From Anoplopoma fimbria (lineage: Eukaryota > Chordata > Actinopteri > Perciformes > Anoplopomatidae), in the NCBI RefSeq assembly GCF_027596085.1, contig NC_072452.1:9815497-9879496 (forward strand): DNA of 64,000 nucleotides, in the 5' to 3' direction. The position numbers and the translations under genes were made by a program. The notes beneath the pieces were generated by a model. The model saw only the letters and a list, made by a program, of their open reading frames with translations, ran no database searches and was not told where the DNA came from. This document shows positions 1 through 36,372 of the stretch, piece after piece. Numbering within the stretch: position 1 is the stretch's first letter; every line of letters starts with the position of its first letter.

Positions 1-281
1 GCTGGGGCATTTCACACTCAGAATGAATAATTTAATGGGTTTGTTGGAAGTGGTCTTATGATGAATGGCTGAATTGATTAAATGACACATTGATGTAACC
101 TAAAGATTTCAAAGTAAGGAGCTTGCAAGAAGGATTACTAGTTTGTAATCTAGCACCCCCTGCAGTTGGTAAAGAGTGATGTAATCATAGAGAGATTAAA
201 TAAAGACCTGTGTGTTGATAAAGTGGTTTCAGTTAAAACATTTGCATCTAAGCGTGACTTTATTTCTTTCTTTCTATCAAG

Positions 282-9463
<9,182 letters not shown>

Positions 9464-9865
9464 TCTAACCAAAGATGCAGCTCGAGAGAATAAAGGGGGT
9501 TAAAAAAAGTGGGACAGCTCTGGTCGATGGAAGGCGTGTAGGGTTTAGTAAACTTCCAGTTGTGACATGTAACTAGTCATTTATAAATGAAGTTAAGGGT
9601 TATAGACCCTTGTGACCAGAGCTTACATCTACTCATCCCTTCCTCTCTCCTCTCGGGCAGCTGCCTCAACAAACAGACTGAGCCATATGTGCCTGAAGAT
9701 CCTTTAACCAGCCACTGGGTGGCAGCATTATGACAAAAACAAACCCTCAGTATTTTCTATTCATCTTTATATTTTTATCTTTTATATACAGTATTCTCTC
9801 TTCATTTGTAAAAAAAAAAAAATATGACTCATATGGGAAGAAATAAAGAAATGTATGTTCTTGTC
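9464..9865 (+). other. flt4: flt4 3' UTR with poly(A) signal
   Basis: The flt4 stop codon ends at 9463. A canonical AATAAA lies at 9842-9847, just after an A-rich run, so cleavage is expected about 15-25 bases later. This gives a short 3' UTR of roughly 400 bases. The cleavage point is inferred, not seen. Confidence 0.7.
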
Positions 9866-11300
9866 ATTTGGTGGAGGTGGAGGAGCTTGATTACGACGTA
9901 ACACCGTGAACAGGGACTAAGTGACGGAGGTAAACACAGAGATGTAGGGCGAATAAAAAGGAGTGAGTCACATTAAGCAGCTCTTATCAGGGCTGGACGT
10001 AAGCATGATGACAGTTTAACACCCTCTCACATCACAACCGACAACCTGCGGGGAGTTGATTTTGGCTGCCAGTTGAGGGAAATGAGCAGCTTCTGGGTGC
10101 AAAGTCCACTTTATACACACACACACAATTACAGCCACTAGAGCTTAGTTTAATGTGTCGAAATCAGAGGTTCAAAGGTTCAATTTTCAGTTTCTATGAA
10201 TAATTGTTGATAAGAGTACCTGGATAAATTCAGTTAAACTGTTAGTTTCAGGTGAAAAAGGGTTCAGGCAGACAACTTTGATGTGAAATAATTGTCTTTA
10301 GAGATCTGTAAACCAAATCCTTAAAACTGAGGAAATAAAACCAAATAAAACTAAGCAGAACATGTCGAATGGCTGGCAGCTAGCTTATAGAAACCTGAAC
10401 ACATGAAGCATACAAAAGTGATTTCTATGGTACCTTTACTTGAGGAACACATAGCATTACAGAGTAATTTAAGACAGAACAGGATTTGGATGACCTTAGC
10501 AGTAGAAAGACCAGTTTCTGAGGGCTTGTGATTATCACTGTTCAGGATCAGAGTCTTTTATACAACAGTATAAAAGACAGAAAAATGACCAAAGAGGACA
10601 AAAACACATTGGCCTACAAGTTCTCTCCTTACAAAACCAAACTTCTTTACAATTTACAACTTCATAGAAACTCAATAAGTTCATGTACCGTGTAAAAAAA
10701 ACAACCAACTATCTAAATCTATTGTTCTCCTAAAAAGAACAAGACATTCCCTATATTTTTGCAACAATTCAAATGGAGAGGAAAAAGCCAAGACTATGAT
10801 ATTGAACAGCATTAATGAAATATTGGTATAAATTGACTGAAAGATAAACAATGATCACTGTATTTAAAAAAAAATCTCTTAAAAAGTGAATCTACAAAGA
10901 AAGTTGTAACAACAGCCCCTGAAACAGACACATGAGAGCGGATGATAATCCTGTATGGTGGAAGAGAAAACCTAAAGGCACACAGAGTGAATACTGGAGA
11001 TACAAGAAGATGGGCTGAGAATAAAACGTCACATGATTCAAAGAAATGCAGTTTTATAGACAGTGTGACCCACAGAAACACTTTAAAGTTAAGTCCAGTC
11101 TTATTAATTCCCTTTATGAGTCATACAAACAAACACAGTACAGTAACACTGATACTGTTGAACTTCTCTTAAATTCATTTAAACACTAAGTTATGTCTGT
11201 TGTCTGTAAATCATTCAGCCATAACTTGAAATCTTCCCTATGATTGAATATATGTTGACATTTGTGTCACATGGTGCACCAAAAATAAAAAGTTTTTTTT
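9866..11300. other. Convergent intergenic spacer flt4 / ergic1
   Basis: Between the flt4 poly(A) region and the probable end of the ergic1 transcript I see no exon with a coding match, only AT-rich unique-looking sequence and a short (ac)n run near 10117. The short open frames on both strands have no splice signals or recognisable motifs. Confidence 0.6.
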
Positions 11301-11304
11301 TTTT

Positions 11305-11685
11305 TTTATTACTTCATTCTAAAAATAAATTCAGTTACAGACTTCAAATACCAATACTGGTTGAACCCTGACACGCAGTACTTCATCTCCACAGTAACAA
11401 AAGAGCTTCCCTCTCCTCTCCTCTCTTGACACTGAAGACAGAGGAAGCAGCCATGTGATAGTCAGCCTCCACACGTCACCAGAGCAGATGGAGCCTGAGA
11501 GGAGCTTAAGGAACTGAGACGCAGCCGTGTAGCCTGGTAGTTAGATCGAGTGCTGGAGCCACTCCACTGGATGCTTTGAAACTATCTCCCAAAGGAAGTG
11601 GCTTAGAGCAGGATTGGATTTAGCTAACAGGCTAGCAACTTTGCACTTATAAATAAGATGTAGGGCAGAGAGCGGGGAGCAGTCC
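11305..11685 (-). other. ergic1: Probable ergic1 3' UTR with poly(A) signal
   Basis: On the minus strand the ergic1 stop is at 11686-11688. The first AATAAA beyond it is at 11310-11305 and runs into an A-rich tract, giving a 3' UTR of about 380 bases. Later signals cannot be excluded. Confidence 0.5.
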
Positions 11686-27096
<15,411 letters not shown>

Positions 27097-27176
27097 GATG
27101 TAAGCACGTTTAGACAGGGGGACAAAGCTGCACACACCGGGCTACCACACGGCTCTCCTGGACGCTACCGGTTGTT

Positions 27177-27240
27177 CATCGGTACCGGGCTGACGTCAGC
27201 TTAGGACGCTTTGCAAAAGCGGATTGGCTGAGAGCTGCTT
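27177..27240 (-). promoter_or_regulatory. ergic1: Candidate ergic1 promoter: palindromic CRE/bZIP site and CCAAT box
   Basis: About 95 bases upstream of the ergic1 ATG lies a perfect 12-base palindrome, GCTGACGTCAGC (core TGACGTCA at 27191-27198). A CCAAT box on the minus strand (27227-27223) follows. The palindrome fits CREB/ATF-type bZIP factors and is close to the CRE-type Maf recognition element. No TATA box was seen. The transcription start is not determined. Confidence 0.5.
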
Positions 27241-27410
27241 CCTGTCCGCTGATTCTCCTTCCTGCTGCAACGTTTTTCTTTAGGTTTTCATCGGATTGTG
27301 TTAATATGGGTTCTTTGAAAACTGTCTAATATTTAAAAAAAAATTCGAATAGAAGTGAATAAATTATTTTCAAATCATTTCATATTGTTTTTTTTTTTTT
27401 GAATGACTTA

Positions 27411-27556
27411 CAGTTCCAGTCAAAGGTTTGGACACACCTTCTCATTCAATGGTTTTTCTTTCTTTTTTTTCCTTTTTTTTTTCTAGATTGTAGATTAATA
27501 TTGAAGACATCCAAACTATGAAGGAACACATATGGAATCCAAACTTTTGACTGGTA

Positions 27557-27559
<3 letters not shown>
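27411..27559. mobile_element. Tc1-type MITE, copy A
   Basis: A 149-base element bounded by TA dinucleotides. The left end CAGTTCCAGTCAAAGGTTTG mirrors the right end CAAACTTTTGACTGGTACTG; such ends are typical of Tc1/mariner-derived short elements in fish. The core (27485-27540) contains 'agattaatattgaagacatc'. There is no coding capacity. It lies about 315 bases upstream of the ergic1 start codon. Confidence 0.85.

Positions 27560-27611
<52 letters not shown>
27560..27611. repeat. (TA)n array joining two MITEs
   Basis: About 25 TA units lie exactly between MITE copies A and B. The array has probably grown from the TA target-site duplications of the two insertions. Confidence 0.9.
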
Positions 27612-27614
<3 letters not shown>

Positions 27615-27832
27615 TACCAGTCAAAAGTTTGGACACACCTTCTCATTCAACTACTTTGAAGAATGTAAAATATAAAACATATTCTGGTTTGTTGAGCATT
27701 TGTTTGTTTACCACATGATTCCATATATGTGGAATATAGTTTGGATGTCTTCAATATTAATCTACAATGTAGAAATAAAATAAAGAAAAACCATTGAATG
27801 AGAATGTGTGTCCAAACTTTTGACTGGTACTG
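27612..27832. mobile_element. Tc1-type MITE, copy B (opposite orientation)
   Basis: A 221-base element with terminal inverted repeats of about 40 bases (left CAGTACCAGTCAAAAGTTTG; right is its complement) flanked by TA. Its internal 'gatgtcttcaatattaatct' is the reverse complement of the core of copy A, so the two copies share ancestry but lie in opposite orientation. Copy A lacks part of the interior that copy B keeps. Confidence 0.85.
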
Positions 27833-28519
27833 TATATATATTTAAATGTTTTACAAACTCAGAGTGGGTCATGAATATCTTGTGATAATTTTAGGTACCA
27901 TAAACACAAATCCTTAATATCACAGAGAGAAGAGATGCTTTCACTTTCCATCTGCAGCCCCTGGACAATCAATACATTGTAGGGTTGTCTCGGGCCACGG
28001 TAGCCTGTAGTACAGTATAGTATATGAAACCTTTTAATAAAAAGCTTAAAAAAATATTTCTGTATCTACATTAAAATAATGTGTGGTTATTCCATCTGTA
28101 ATTCCTTGGCCAGATGTTCAAAAGGCATCCTTAAATAGTAAAAGAAGACATATCTTGTAAAAATGTATATGACTAACATAATACTTATGCACCAAATAGT
28201 AGTTTACAGTAATAAACTGTATAATTCAGGCATAATTCAAAACACATTTTCAACTATTCATAAATGTATTTGTTACTGTAACCACATAATATAGTTGTGA
28301 GTGATTCATATACATTAATTAACACTTTAATACTATAGTATGGCTGATCTTATACCTTATATCTGCTAACATTTAAATTATAGTCCATTATAAATGATTT
28401 ATTATTATAACTATAATTATTCTGTCTGTATTTATAAGATCTTTTTTGTTATTGTGGATTTTTTTTTCTTACTTACTTATTTAAAATACTTGTTGTTTTT
28501 TTTTTACTATGTACCTTGT

Positions 28520-28625
28520 TTGCACTATATCTATGCTGCTGTAATCCTGTACATTTCCCCGCTGCGGGACTAATAAAGGATTATCTTATTTTATCTTATC
28601 TTATCTTATCTTATCTTATTTATCA
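28520..28625 (+). mobile_element. LINE 3' tail with (TTATC)n terminus
   Basis: The sequence 'tttccccgctgcgggactaa' followed by 'taaaggattatctta' and a run of TTATC units is a 5'-truncated non-LTR retrotransposon tail common in fish. Its inverted relative lies at 42050-42345. Confidence 0.65.
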
Positions 28626-30340
28626 AGTATACTACTTAAAGTAAAGTGTTACCAACCTGTAGCTTGAGTAAATGTAGTGTATTCTGGACAGTTTTTAAGT
28701 TTGTAATGAACTCGAGCTTGAGTAAACATCAATTACATTTCTGAACAAGATAAGTCAGAAATTAAATTACCAGATGTTCTTGATGACTTTTTGGTATAAT
28801 CGTGTATACATATACACATATACAATAAACAAATGCTGATGTCAGCCCATATTTCAACCTTTGGCCAATGAGTGACATTTATCTGGCTATTATATGCAGG
28901 TGGGACATAAACCACGTTATAAAATTGCCTTAAAGACATTTTTTTTTATTACTATTCCCATGGTGAAGTCTAATGCCCCTATTGGCCCCCAGTCACACCA
29001 CCTACACTGTTTGGATGACAAACAAAAAGTCTTTGAACTCTGTCAGAAAGCTTGCAAATTATTCATCAACATGGATTACTTGTTGGTGCAAAAAGTTAAC
29101 TTGTTAAATTGTGTATAAGATTGGCAAGGTAATTTGTGTGTGGGATTTTATTTTCAGCAATACTAAATGTTCCCATTACGGTTATCATTTGTCATCAAAT
29201 TTATCAGATTTAGGTATTTTTGGACTATGTTCCCATCATAACCCAGAAACAGAGCTATAAATCATGCTTTGATGATGTTGAAAAAATACATCTCAGCTCC
29301 ATCAGTTAAGGTTTTTCCCATGTTTTTTGTTTTGCCCCCACACACTCATATAGACTTTAAATGAAACGAAATATTTTTGTAAATAACGTGTGTATTGATG
29401 AGACAGTAGAAGACAGGATAGGCCCTGTGTTTTCCCACTGATGGCTCAGCTGTTGCCCATAGTGACAATGACAGTAAACGGGCAGGGATGACAGCAAGTG
29501 ACAGCGAGGTCGGACCACAGGAAATGCCTCTGTTTCACTTCCCTTTCTGGGTGAGAGAGCTAGGCTTGGTTACGGGTCATAATTATGGGAATCAACAAAC
29601 ATGAGCAATAACTCAGGCTTTATTTAAATATTCTCAGACAAACCAAAACAGGTTTGTACTCTGGGCGGAGATTTGTGCCGATAAATGACATCACATAGAG
29701 AACATGATTTTTTTTGTTGTTAATGATATGGATGTTTCGGTTTCAATCACACATGGTTTATTTGCAAATTAGCATAGCCAAACAGAGAAAATATGACACA
29801 TTGGTTCAACAAGTTAAACTTTTTGTAATACTGTATATTTGTAGAAAATGTTGGAAAACACCAATATCACAGCTAACAGTGGCAGTTGCTTTAACTAAAT
29901 GAACCTTTTCTCCAACATGGAAATACAACAATTGCTTCACCAGGCCCCTTCTAGCTGTTATTGCTCACAACTTCCCCAAGTGTTTGATTTCTCTCCTAAC
30001 CAGAAAGTAGAGCCGTCACTATATGACTGGAGAGAAGACACATTTAAGGACAAAATGTTTGGTACACACTGTTTTCAGAGCCCTGGTTAACCCGCCTTCC
30101 CTGTATGGTGTGTAACATTCCGGCATGTGCCTCACAGTTGACTCATCTCACAGGAGTGTGAGGTTTAACCGGCTGGAGAGTTTTTGCACTTTGTTGTGAT
30201 TGGTTAAGTTTCTGTTCTTAAAGGCTCCCCTCCCCTCCCCCTCTTCCTTTCTCACACAACACATCCTTTTCTCCCTTTGCTTCAAACAGAGTCCAAACAG
30301 CATGGATGTGTATTCACCCTTATGTCACGGCCTTTGGAAA

Positions 30341-30475
<135 letters not shown>

Positions 30476-31404
30476 CCTTCATTACAAATGAACAGGATGT
30501 TTTGGGCAATGGGATAATAACATTTGATGCAGTGTTTGGTTGTGATTTTGAACAGTACGATATGTCACAACGTTTTTAAGTGTGCTTAGTAAACATTCAT
30601 TTCAAAACAAAACAATCCAGGCATGTCTCTGCTTTGCAGTTTCACACACCCTCTTGTCACTAGATGCCTGTTGTCTGTCAATAGTGAACATCCTGCTTCC
30701 GTATTATGAGACTGCAGTGTTGCCCGTGAGTCAGCGAACCACACCAACAAACCAAAAGGGGTTCCCAGAGTGATTGTAGGTTAATCATGTTTGATTTTTA
30801 AAAAATACACCTTTTTGCTGGGCAAAAACTCCTCTGTTTCAATTAGGTCACAAATGAAACAGAAGTGATAAGTCAAGAGATCTCCATCTGCTGTTGTCTT
30901 CCTGGTAGACCAGTGTTTTGTTTCTCAGCATGTGGAAATTTACTGGACTTCAGATTTCTATACAGTGATTAACTTTTATGGTTAGCCTTTGCTCTCGGGG
31001 CATTGAACACTATGTACCTCCGACTAATAAAAACAAAGAATAAACTTTTATGGTCCCCATGGCATATATTTACTTATTATCTTGTTATTTGTCAACTCTC
31101 AGCTCAAGAGGCAAAATAGAAATCTAATTAAACACTAACATCATGGAAAATTTGGCAAATTCCTTATTTGCTGACATACAGACATTTTCTGCAAACAGAT
31201 GTAATTTGGCAACATGAGATTAATGAATTCTAAAAGTATAATAAAAGATGAAAAAAAAAACAAAAAAAAACAAGACCACAGTCTCTAAGGGGAAAACTTT
31301 TCTTGACACCGCGTGCCCGCGTACGTGCTGTGCGCATGTACAGAAATGTCCAGCATGTAGTCGAGCGCCGTCTTTCTGCGCTGCGCTCACAGGGGGGGGG
31401 GCTA

Positions 31405-31490
31405 TGACGTCAGCCCCGCTGGCAGGAGGACAAGAGGGGCGGTCTCCTGACGTCAGTGCGCTCTCATTCACAAGCACGAGCAGTATATAA
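31405..31490 (+). promoter_or_regulatory. dusp1: dusp1 core promoter: two perfect CREs and TATA box
   Basis: TGACGTCA occurs at 31405-31412 and again at 31448-31455, 43 bases apart. TATATAA follows at 31484-31490. Start of transcription is expected near 31515, giving a 5' UTR of about 230 bases. Paired CREs upstream of a TATA box fit the immediate-early, cAMP/stress-inducible behaviour known for mammalian DUSP1. A G-run precedes the first CRE. An ACGTG core (31323-31327), compatible with bHLH or HIF factors, lies further up. Confidence 0.8.
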
Positions 31491-31743
31491 GCGCTCTTCA
31501 AAGCACTCAGACGCATAAGCAGCTCACCATAAAGTTGTACCTACTTAACTTTTCAAAGAAGAACCGAAAAACTTCCGGATACACTCAAAAAAAAAGAGGA
31601 AAGGACCAACTTCAATACTCTGAAAACTTTGTTTGACTTTTCTTTTTTTTTTTTTTTTTTTTTCTCTAAACAATCCAACCGGAACAAAGGACTCGCCACG
31701 CTTTATGTATTTGGATTTATTATATCTATCCCGCCGTCCTACT

Positions 31744-33906
31744 ATGGTCATAATGGAGGTCCCCACCATCGACTGTGCGTCTCTCCGTGCCCTGCTGGAG
31801 GACGACGTCCCGGGCTGCCTGGTCCTGGACTGCCGCTCCTTCCTGTCCTTCAACGCGTCCCACATATCGGGCTCCACCAACGTGCGCTTCAGCACCATAG
31901 TGCGCAGGAGAGCCAGGGGGGGCCTGGGACTGGAGCACATTGTCCCCAACGAGGACACAAGGAACCGCCTCCTGTCCGGGGAGTACCAGTCTGTGGTGCT
32001 GCTTGACGACCGCAGCTCGGACTTAAGCCAGGCGAAGAAGGACGGGACCTTGATGCTGGCTGTGACGGCCCTGTGTCGCGACCCCTGTGGGGTCAGAGTT
32101 TTTATTCTAGAAGGTAAGACATTTTTTTTTTTTTTTTACTGCCTCACACAATTGTTTCACTGTATCTTAACAACGGGCCAACAAATGCGGATTACAGCTG
32201 TCACCATACCAGCTGGTGCTGGAGTAAACAATGTTCCAAAATAGACCCATGAGCAGTTGTCACCTTTTTGGAGACCCATATTTAAACGTGGATGTGCCTC
32301 TGTGCTGTGATCTGATATATGTGTATTTTTTCTCTCCCCTTCTTAGGTGGTTTTGAGACATTTTCAACAGATTATCCAGAGACGTGTACCAAACCCTCCC
32401 CTCCACAGGGGCTTAGTTTACCCCTGAGCGCCAGCCATCCTGAGAGCGCAGACCCAAGCTGTAGTCCATGCAGTACTCCTTTATATGACCAGGTCAGTAC
32501 CTTTTTTTAAATTTATGTTTATATATCTAATACGATTGAATACACACCACACCTGTGTGTTTCTTACTTCCTGTTGTACTGAATGGTGTTGCTTTGTTTA
32601 TTTTTTTCTGTGTAGGGGGGTCCTGTGGAGATCTTGCCTTTCCTGTACCTTGGCAGTGCTTACCATGCTTCAAGAAAAGACATGCTGGACATGTTGGGGA
32701 TCACCGCTCTGATCAACGTCTCTGCCAACTGTCCCAACCACTTTGTGGACTCCTTCGTATACAAGAGCATCCCCGTTGAAGACAACCACAAAGCCGACAT
32801 CAGCTCCTGGTTCAACGAGGCAATCGAGTTTATCGGTGAGTCCATTCAACATCTTTACCCCACTTCACCCTCCTTCTGCTGCTAACTGTAGGCGCCTATC
32901 ACAGCAGCCACCACCAGAGCCCGTTGATGGCAGGCCACAAAAACGCCCCACCCCCCCTCTTCCTTCACAACACTCTTTGACTGCTGGATTTAAATTTAAA
33001 AAAAAAAGTTCCCTCCAAAACCGACCAGCTGTCTCGGCACATGCTCCCCACTCCACCATAAGGGTGGTTACATCATCACCACCTCCCAGGCTTAGAAAAA
33101 AGGGATGCCCCCTTTTTAATGAATTGCGAGGCAGCGGCCCCAAACTAGTTTTGTTATTGGGGGGGGGGGGCTGGCTCGGCTCGGCTTCCATGTCTCCCTC
33201 CACGCCACTCTTTGTTCTGGCTGAACAAAAGGCAATTTCTCCCCTCTCACTGTCGGCCTTCCTCCCAGATCAATACCCCCAGCAGGGGTCTGTTCCCCTC
33301 TTTTGTCCATTCAGACTGCCTCCTTTGGGAATAACCCCCACAAGCTCACACCCTGCACCCCTATTGACTGTGTTCCTGTGTCTTAATGAGTGCTGTTGAA
33401 TTCAAATAGCAACTGAAAGTGTTGCAAGGACTTTTGTGTTCCTTCCTGTGAGGGGGCAGACCCTAAACCTCCAGTCTTTGCAAATGGATTTCATCACCTG
33501 ATGGATGTTTACAGTGAACTAATGTTGCTTTCTCTTCTCTTCTCCCTCAGACTCGGTAAGAAATAAAGGAGGCCGTGTGTTTGTGCACTGTCAAGCAGGC
33601 ATCTCCCGCTCCGCCACCATCTGCCTTGCCTACCTCATGCGGACCAACCGCGTGAAGCTGGACGAGGCCTTCGAGTTTGTCAAGCAGCGCCGCAGCATCA
33701 TCTCCCCCAACTTCAGCTTCATGGGTCAGCTCCTTCAGTTCGAGTCCCAGGTCCTGGCCACTTCTACTTGCTCCTCAGAGGCAGGAAGTCCAGCAATCGG
33801 CAACAACAGCACAGTCTTCAATTTCCCAGTCTCGATCCCCGTGCACACCTCAGCTGGTCAGCTCTCATTCCTCCACAGTCCCATCACCACTTCTCCCAGC
33901 TGCTGA
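31744..33906 (+). CDS. dusp1: dusp1 (MAP kinase phosphatase 1), complete, 4 exons, 363 aa
   Basis: Nuclear dual-specificity phosphatase that removes phosphate from Thr and Tyr of activated p38, JNK and ERK. Exons: 31744-32113, 32347-32492, 32616-32835, 33551-33906; they total 1092 bases with continuous phase. The product is 363 aa against 367 in human. An N-terminal rhodanese/CDC25-like domain (about residues 15-135) carries the basic kinase-docking motif VRRRARG with R54-R56. The catalytic domain (about 173-315) has general acid D228 in VEDNHKAD and the signature HCQAGISR with nucleophile C259 and R265. The tail SPITTSPSC keeps both Ser-Pro sites that ERK phosphorylates in mammals. Start chosen at the conserved MVIMEV (A at -3, G at +4); an in-frame ATG 13 codons upstream (31705) has poor context. 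Confidence 0.98.
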
Positions 33907-34855
33907 GGAAGATGTGTGGAGCACAGACTTTGTTTGGACTTGAACTGTAACTCACGAGTGCCTCTGCTTAGAGCACTGGCCAAGACACGGTCCTGATTAT
34001 AAGCCATTTTATTGTGATACTGGTATCACTGGACAGAATGGGTAGTATAGTATTTGGTGTCAGTTCATTTGACTATGTGATCTGCTGGCCAAATCTCTGT
34101 AGGTTGGCCTCATCATTTCAAAGGGAGATCAGACTACCACCAGGCAGTATACATGTTGTGTCGCCTAAATGTGAAAGTCATCTGCAATTTTTAATCCTGG
34201 ATGATTTGGGAAATGGCTGAAAAGGTAGTTGAGATTATTCCCGTAGAGGAAGTTAGAAGTAGTAAGAATATTCTTTACTCAACAGATTTATTTTTTTCTT
34301 TGTATGAAGGCAATTGCTTTTGATAATCATAATAATTTTCAAGCAAACTAAATGGAGAGGGCTAACAGTTGTCTCAGGAATGTTGACTGATCCTTCTCAA
34401 ATGACCATTCTGCTTTCTGCAGTGGCTAAAGAAAGCCATGTCAACACATTGCCCAACATGGCGTGGAAGTTACTCTTTCGTTTGACGAACAATGAATGTA
34501 TCCCCCTCTTTTAAGTGTAGATGTAGCAGGAATCTTCATGTTCAGTTTGAGAGTTGAATGGGTTGCCAATTCAAATGCAAATACTTGCCTTTCAAGACAT
34601 CATGAAACCTTGACGATCCTGACACATTGGGAAAATGGACCATTAAATACCTCATGTTTCTGTACTGTGTACTGCAGCGCTGAGGTGGACAGAACCCCAA
34701 AACTGCTAAAATGGGGACACGTAGTCCTCAGTGCCTGTATTCTCACATATTTATTGAACCAAAGTAATATATTTCTCTATCATATCTATTTTTGCATATG
34801 TTTGTTGAAATGTTGTTTTTTTATACGTTTAATAAATCTCATTTGACTTTTGTAC
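33907..34855 (+). other. dusp1: dusp1 3' UTR with AU-rich words and poly(A) signal
   Basis: About 930 bases from the stop to a canonical AATAAA at 34831-34836. ATTTA words occur at 34286-34290 (in 'agatttattttttt') and 34749-34753 (in 'atatttattga'), consistent with the rapid, ARE-controlled decay known for mammalian DUSP1 mRNA. There are few AREs and they are not clustered. Confidence 0.7.
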
Positions 34856-35189
34856 TCAGTTGAAGATGTTCACTTTTTTTCACATCTTATGTCTTACTTT
34901 AGATTTATTCACTAGTTGCCAATAATGCACCTTGACTTGCAAATCATTTTAGTCAACACAGATTTAGTTTTGTAATAAATGTCACAACTGGTTATCTACC
35001 AATATACCAATTATGCCAAGTAACTTGAGGTAACTAATACCTAAAACAGCTTTATCTTTACAATGTGGCCCCTTCAGGTTATAATTCTACCAAATAAGTC
35101 CAAAATACAAAGCAAATGTATAAACTGATTTAATTCTCTCCATCTATCCATGCAAATAAAATATATGTACTACATCTGTAGTACAAACA

Positions 35190-35345
35190 TTTTAGGGCTG
35201 CAACAAACCAAATAAGGCCATCACAATTTCCCAAAGCCCATGTTTTCTTTCAAAATGCTTGTTTTGTCTGACCAACAGTCCAAAACCCAGATATTGAATA
35301 TAATAAAAGTCTAAGACAACCTGAAAATATTCACATTTTAAATGA
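35190..35345. mobile_element. hAT-like MITE fragment
   Basis: 'tagggctgcaacaaacc' at the left, then 'ctgaccaacagtccaaaacc' and 'gaaaatattcacatttta'. These are internal words of the same fish element family as 15291-15670. The right end is missing. Confidence 0.55.
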
Positions 35346-36283
35346 CGATGTTTTCTTTCTACATCAAAACTGTTAACTGTTAAATGAAAGTTTCCTCATT
35401 CTGATGCTTGTGAATCGGTACAACTGCAATGTGACTAAACAAAGCTGAAGTAAAACGGACCTTCTGTCCTGTCAGACATATCTTTGTGCACATCTTTCCC
35501 TGTTTTGTTCCATGTGTTGGAATCCTATCATATATCTGCATAAGGATTTCTGCCCACATAAGAAGCATGATGTCATGGCGTGGGCCATTGTTTGGGCCAC
35601 ACTCCCTCTCTATGAACCCATCTGAGAGCAGGGCAGCAGCAGGAGGCTTAAAGAATCAGCCAAGGAGCCCTCCCTCTGCGGCCACAATAGGAGCAGCTGC
35701 AAGGCGTTTGGGAAAAGTGTGACAACTAAAGAGCATTCAGGGCTCATTCAAGCACCGGCCTTGTGTCCCCTGCCTCCCACACCAATGACTTGGGGACAGA
35801 GACGGCCCTGAAAGGGAAAGGAATATGTTTGGGTTGCAAATTAGCCAAAACATTGGCTTTGACCCTTGGTGGGGTGTGAGAAAAAGGAGAAAAACTTCCT
35901 CCAGAGGTGATGAGGATGATGATGATGATGATATCCAAAGGCCTTCACTACATGACAACACTTAATTTAGCTAAGGTCTTTTTGGGGAAAACCTTACATT
36001 TTAGTATCACTTTCACTTTCACGTTGAATACATGGATTCTGCGAGATGACAGAATGTATTTTTTCAAAGTGACACACACTACTTATCTGACAGCGATGCA
36101 AATGTTTGTCTCAGAAATAAAACATCACAAGTGACGATGCCTCCGTGATGAAAGGCTTATTCATTACCTCACCAGCTCCCTCAGACAAGCTGTGGTTTTG
36201 GTGACATATGTGCGTCTCCCCCGACCCCCCCAACCAGCCCACCCGCCTTTGTGTCTTTAGACTTCCTGTTGTCCTGTTGGCAG

Positions 36284-36285
<2 letters not shown>

Positions 36286-36371
<86 letters not shown>
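36286..36371. repeat. (GT)43 microsatellite
   Basis: Perfect dinucleotide array in the dusp1-neurl1b spacer. Confidence 0.97.

Positions 36372-36372
<1 letters not shown>

Noticed and set aside
1..281. Additional flt4 exon at the left edge
   Set aside because: No frame joins with correct phase and no Ig-domain motif was seen; it reads as intron.
31633..31743. N-terminal extension of dusp1 starting at TTG 31633
   Set aside because: It relies on a non-ATG start and translates a T-tract into poly-Phe; the family starts at MV.MEV.
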